Assembly (NCBI GenBank): GCA_024742395.1
Contig: JANSYO010000008.1
Coordinates: 46,988 to 110,987, forward strand
DNA: 64,000 bases
Direction: 5' to 3'
From: Cytophagales bacterium
GTDB taxonomy: Bacteria; Bacteroidota; Bacteroidia; Cytophagales; Spirosomataceae
Shown here one piece after another: positions 63,862 through 64,000 of this stretch. The notes below the pieces were generated by a model. The model did no database searches, was not told the DNA's origin, and worked only from the letters and a program-made list of their open reading frames with translations. Made by a program: the position numbers and the translations under genes. The first letter of the stretch is position 1; each line of letters begins with the position of its first letter.

Positions 63862-64000
63862 TGTCTCGTCCTAAAATAGCGTTACACTAAAAGTAATGTT
63901 ATGAAAGAACAAGAAGAGAATCAGTATGTTAAGCGAACGCAAAAAGACTACAGTTATGCTTTTAAATTGAATGTTGTCAAGGAGATTGAATTGGGCGAGC
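63862..64000 (+). mobile_element. Left end of an IS3-family insertion sequence (cut by window edge)
   Basis: A terminal sequence beginning TGTCTCGTCC (63862) followed by a transposase start codon 39 bp later fits an IS3-type left end; I recall similar TGTCTCGTCCTAAAATAG ends in Bacteroidota IS3 elements. It lies 11 bp after the EamA stop. The right end is outside the window. Confidence 0.6.
63901..64000 (+). CDS. IS3-family transposase OrfA, N-terminus only
   Basis: The visible 33 codons (start MKEQEENQYVKRTQKDYSYA, then FKLNVVKEIELGE) match the HTH_Tnp_1-type N-terminus of IS3 OrfA (…RDYS-AFKL-VV-E-E-GE). The rest lies outside. Confidence 0.75.
   Translation, partial: MKEQEENQYVKRTQKDYSYAFKLNVVKEIELGE

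Noticed and set aside
1..64000. tRNA, rRNA and CRISPR arrays
   Set aside because: No TTCGAAT-like T-loop, no rRNA-like segment and no regularly spaced repeats were noticed on either strand by eye.

Overview
The window looks like chromosomal DNA from an AT-rich member of the Bacteroidota, probably of the Cytophagales/Cytophagia type. The evidence is indirect: TAnnTTTG-type -7 promoter elements, many lipoproteins with short lipoboxes, PorV/PorQ-like outer-membrane proteins, a C-terminal segment of the type found on type IX-secreted proteins, a RecQ/NadB/HolB/RsgA gene style typical of the phylum, and an arginine-type GNAT enzyme I associate with Bacteroidota arginine operons. No rRNA, tRNA or CRISPR array was seen. 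Both edges cut genes: a ROK-family sugar kinase on the left and an IS3-type element on the right.

Layout. 1-3.3 kb: minus-strand ROK kinase (no zinc cysteines), a lipoprotein and an odd short-chain dehydrogenase with an N-terminal zinc knuckle. 3.46-5.33 kb: a compact plus-strand cassette of a heme-oxygenase-fold (TenA/HDO-like) enzyme, a GNAT enzyme resembling N-acyl-amino-acid or LuxI-type synthases, and a stand-alone LytTR regulator, with matching CCCC/GGGG palindromes in front of both transcription units. 5.3-10.4 kb: an ergothioneine operon on the minus strand (DUF427, alpha/beta-hydrolase-OsmC fusion, BCCT transporter, egtB, egtD). 10.6-19.3 kb: an M1 peptidase, a secreted beta-propeller-like protein, a helix-hairpin-helix outer-membrane barrel with a PorQ-like partner, and thymidine kinase. 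20.2-23.1 kb: an ECF sigma factor, anti-sigma factor and DUF4097-like protein. 23.4-27.4 kb: parA-parB-dnaB on the minus strand, an orphan second ParA convergent with dnaB, and a perfect DnaA box upstream of parA. 27.6-29.8 kb: a lipoprotein esterase and a coiled-coil membrane protein. 29.8-35.7 kb: five divergently arranged two-component signalling genes. 35.7-43 kb: bestrophin, a sugar-phosphate isomerase-like protein, HupE/UreJ, an AlkB-type alkane monooxygenase, MarC, NadB and KdsD. 43-48 kb: RecQ, adenine deaminase and ArgB. 48-55.3 kb: a frameshifted small ORF, a large YGxYN-repeat protein, an ArgE-type deacylase, a DUF937/OmpA-like fusion and a subtilase. 55.3-63.9 kb: GlmU-like protein, HolB, GNAT, thioredoxin-like protein, MscS, RsmF/NOL1-type methylase, RsgA, the probable arginine N-acyltransferase behind a strongly structured leader, EamA and the start of an IS element.

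How the genes work together. The clearest pathway is ergothioneine synthesis (EgtD makes hercynine, EgtB adds sulfur), translationally overlapped with a betaine-type transporter and a redox-type OsmC fusion. Arginine synthesis is represented by dispersed genes (ArgB, ArgE-like, N-acyltransferase). Chromosome maintenance is represented by ParA/ParB/DnaB, HolB and RecQ. The most original candidates are the HDO-enzyme/acyltransferase/LytTR cassette with its shared palindromes, and the structured leader in front of the N-acyltransferase. Functions are assigned from recognisable motifs only; no database search was possible.
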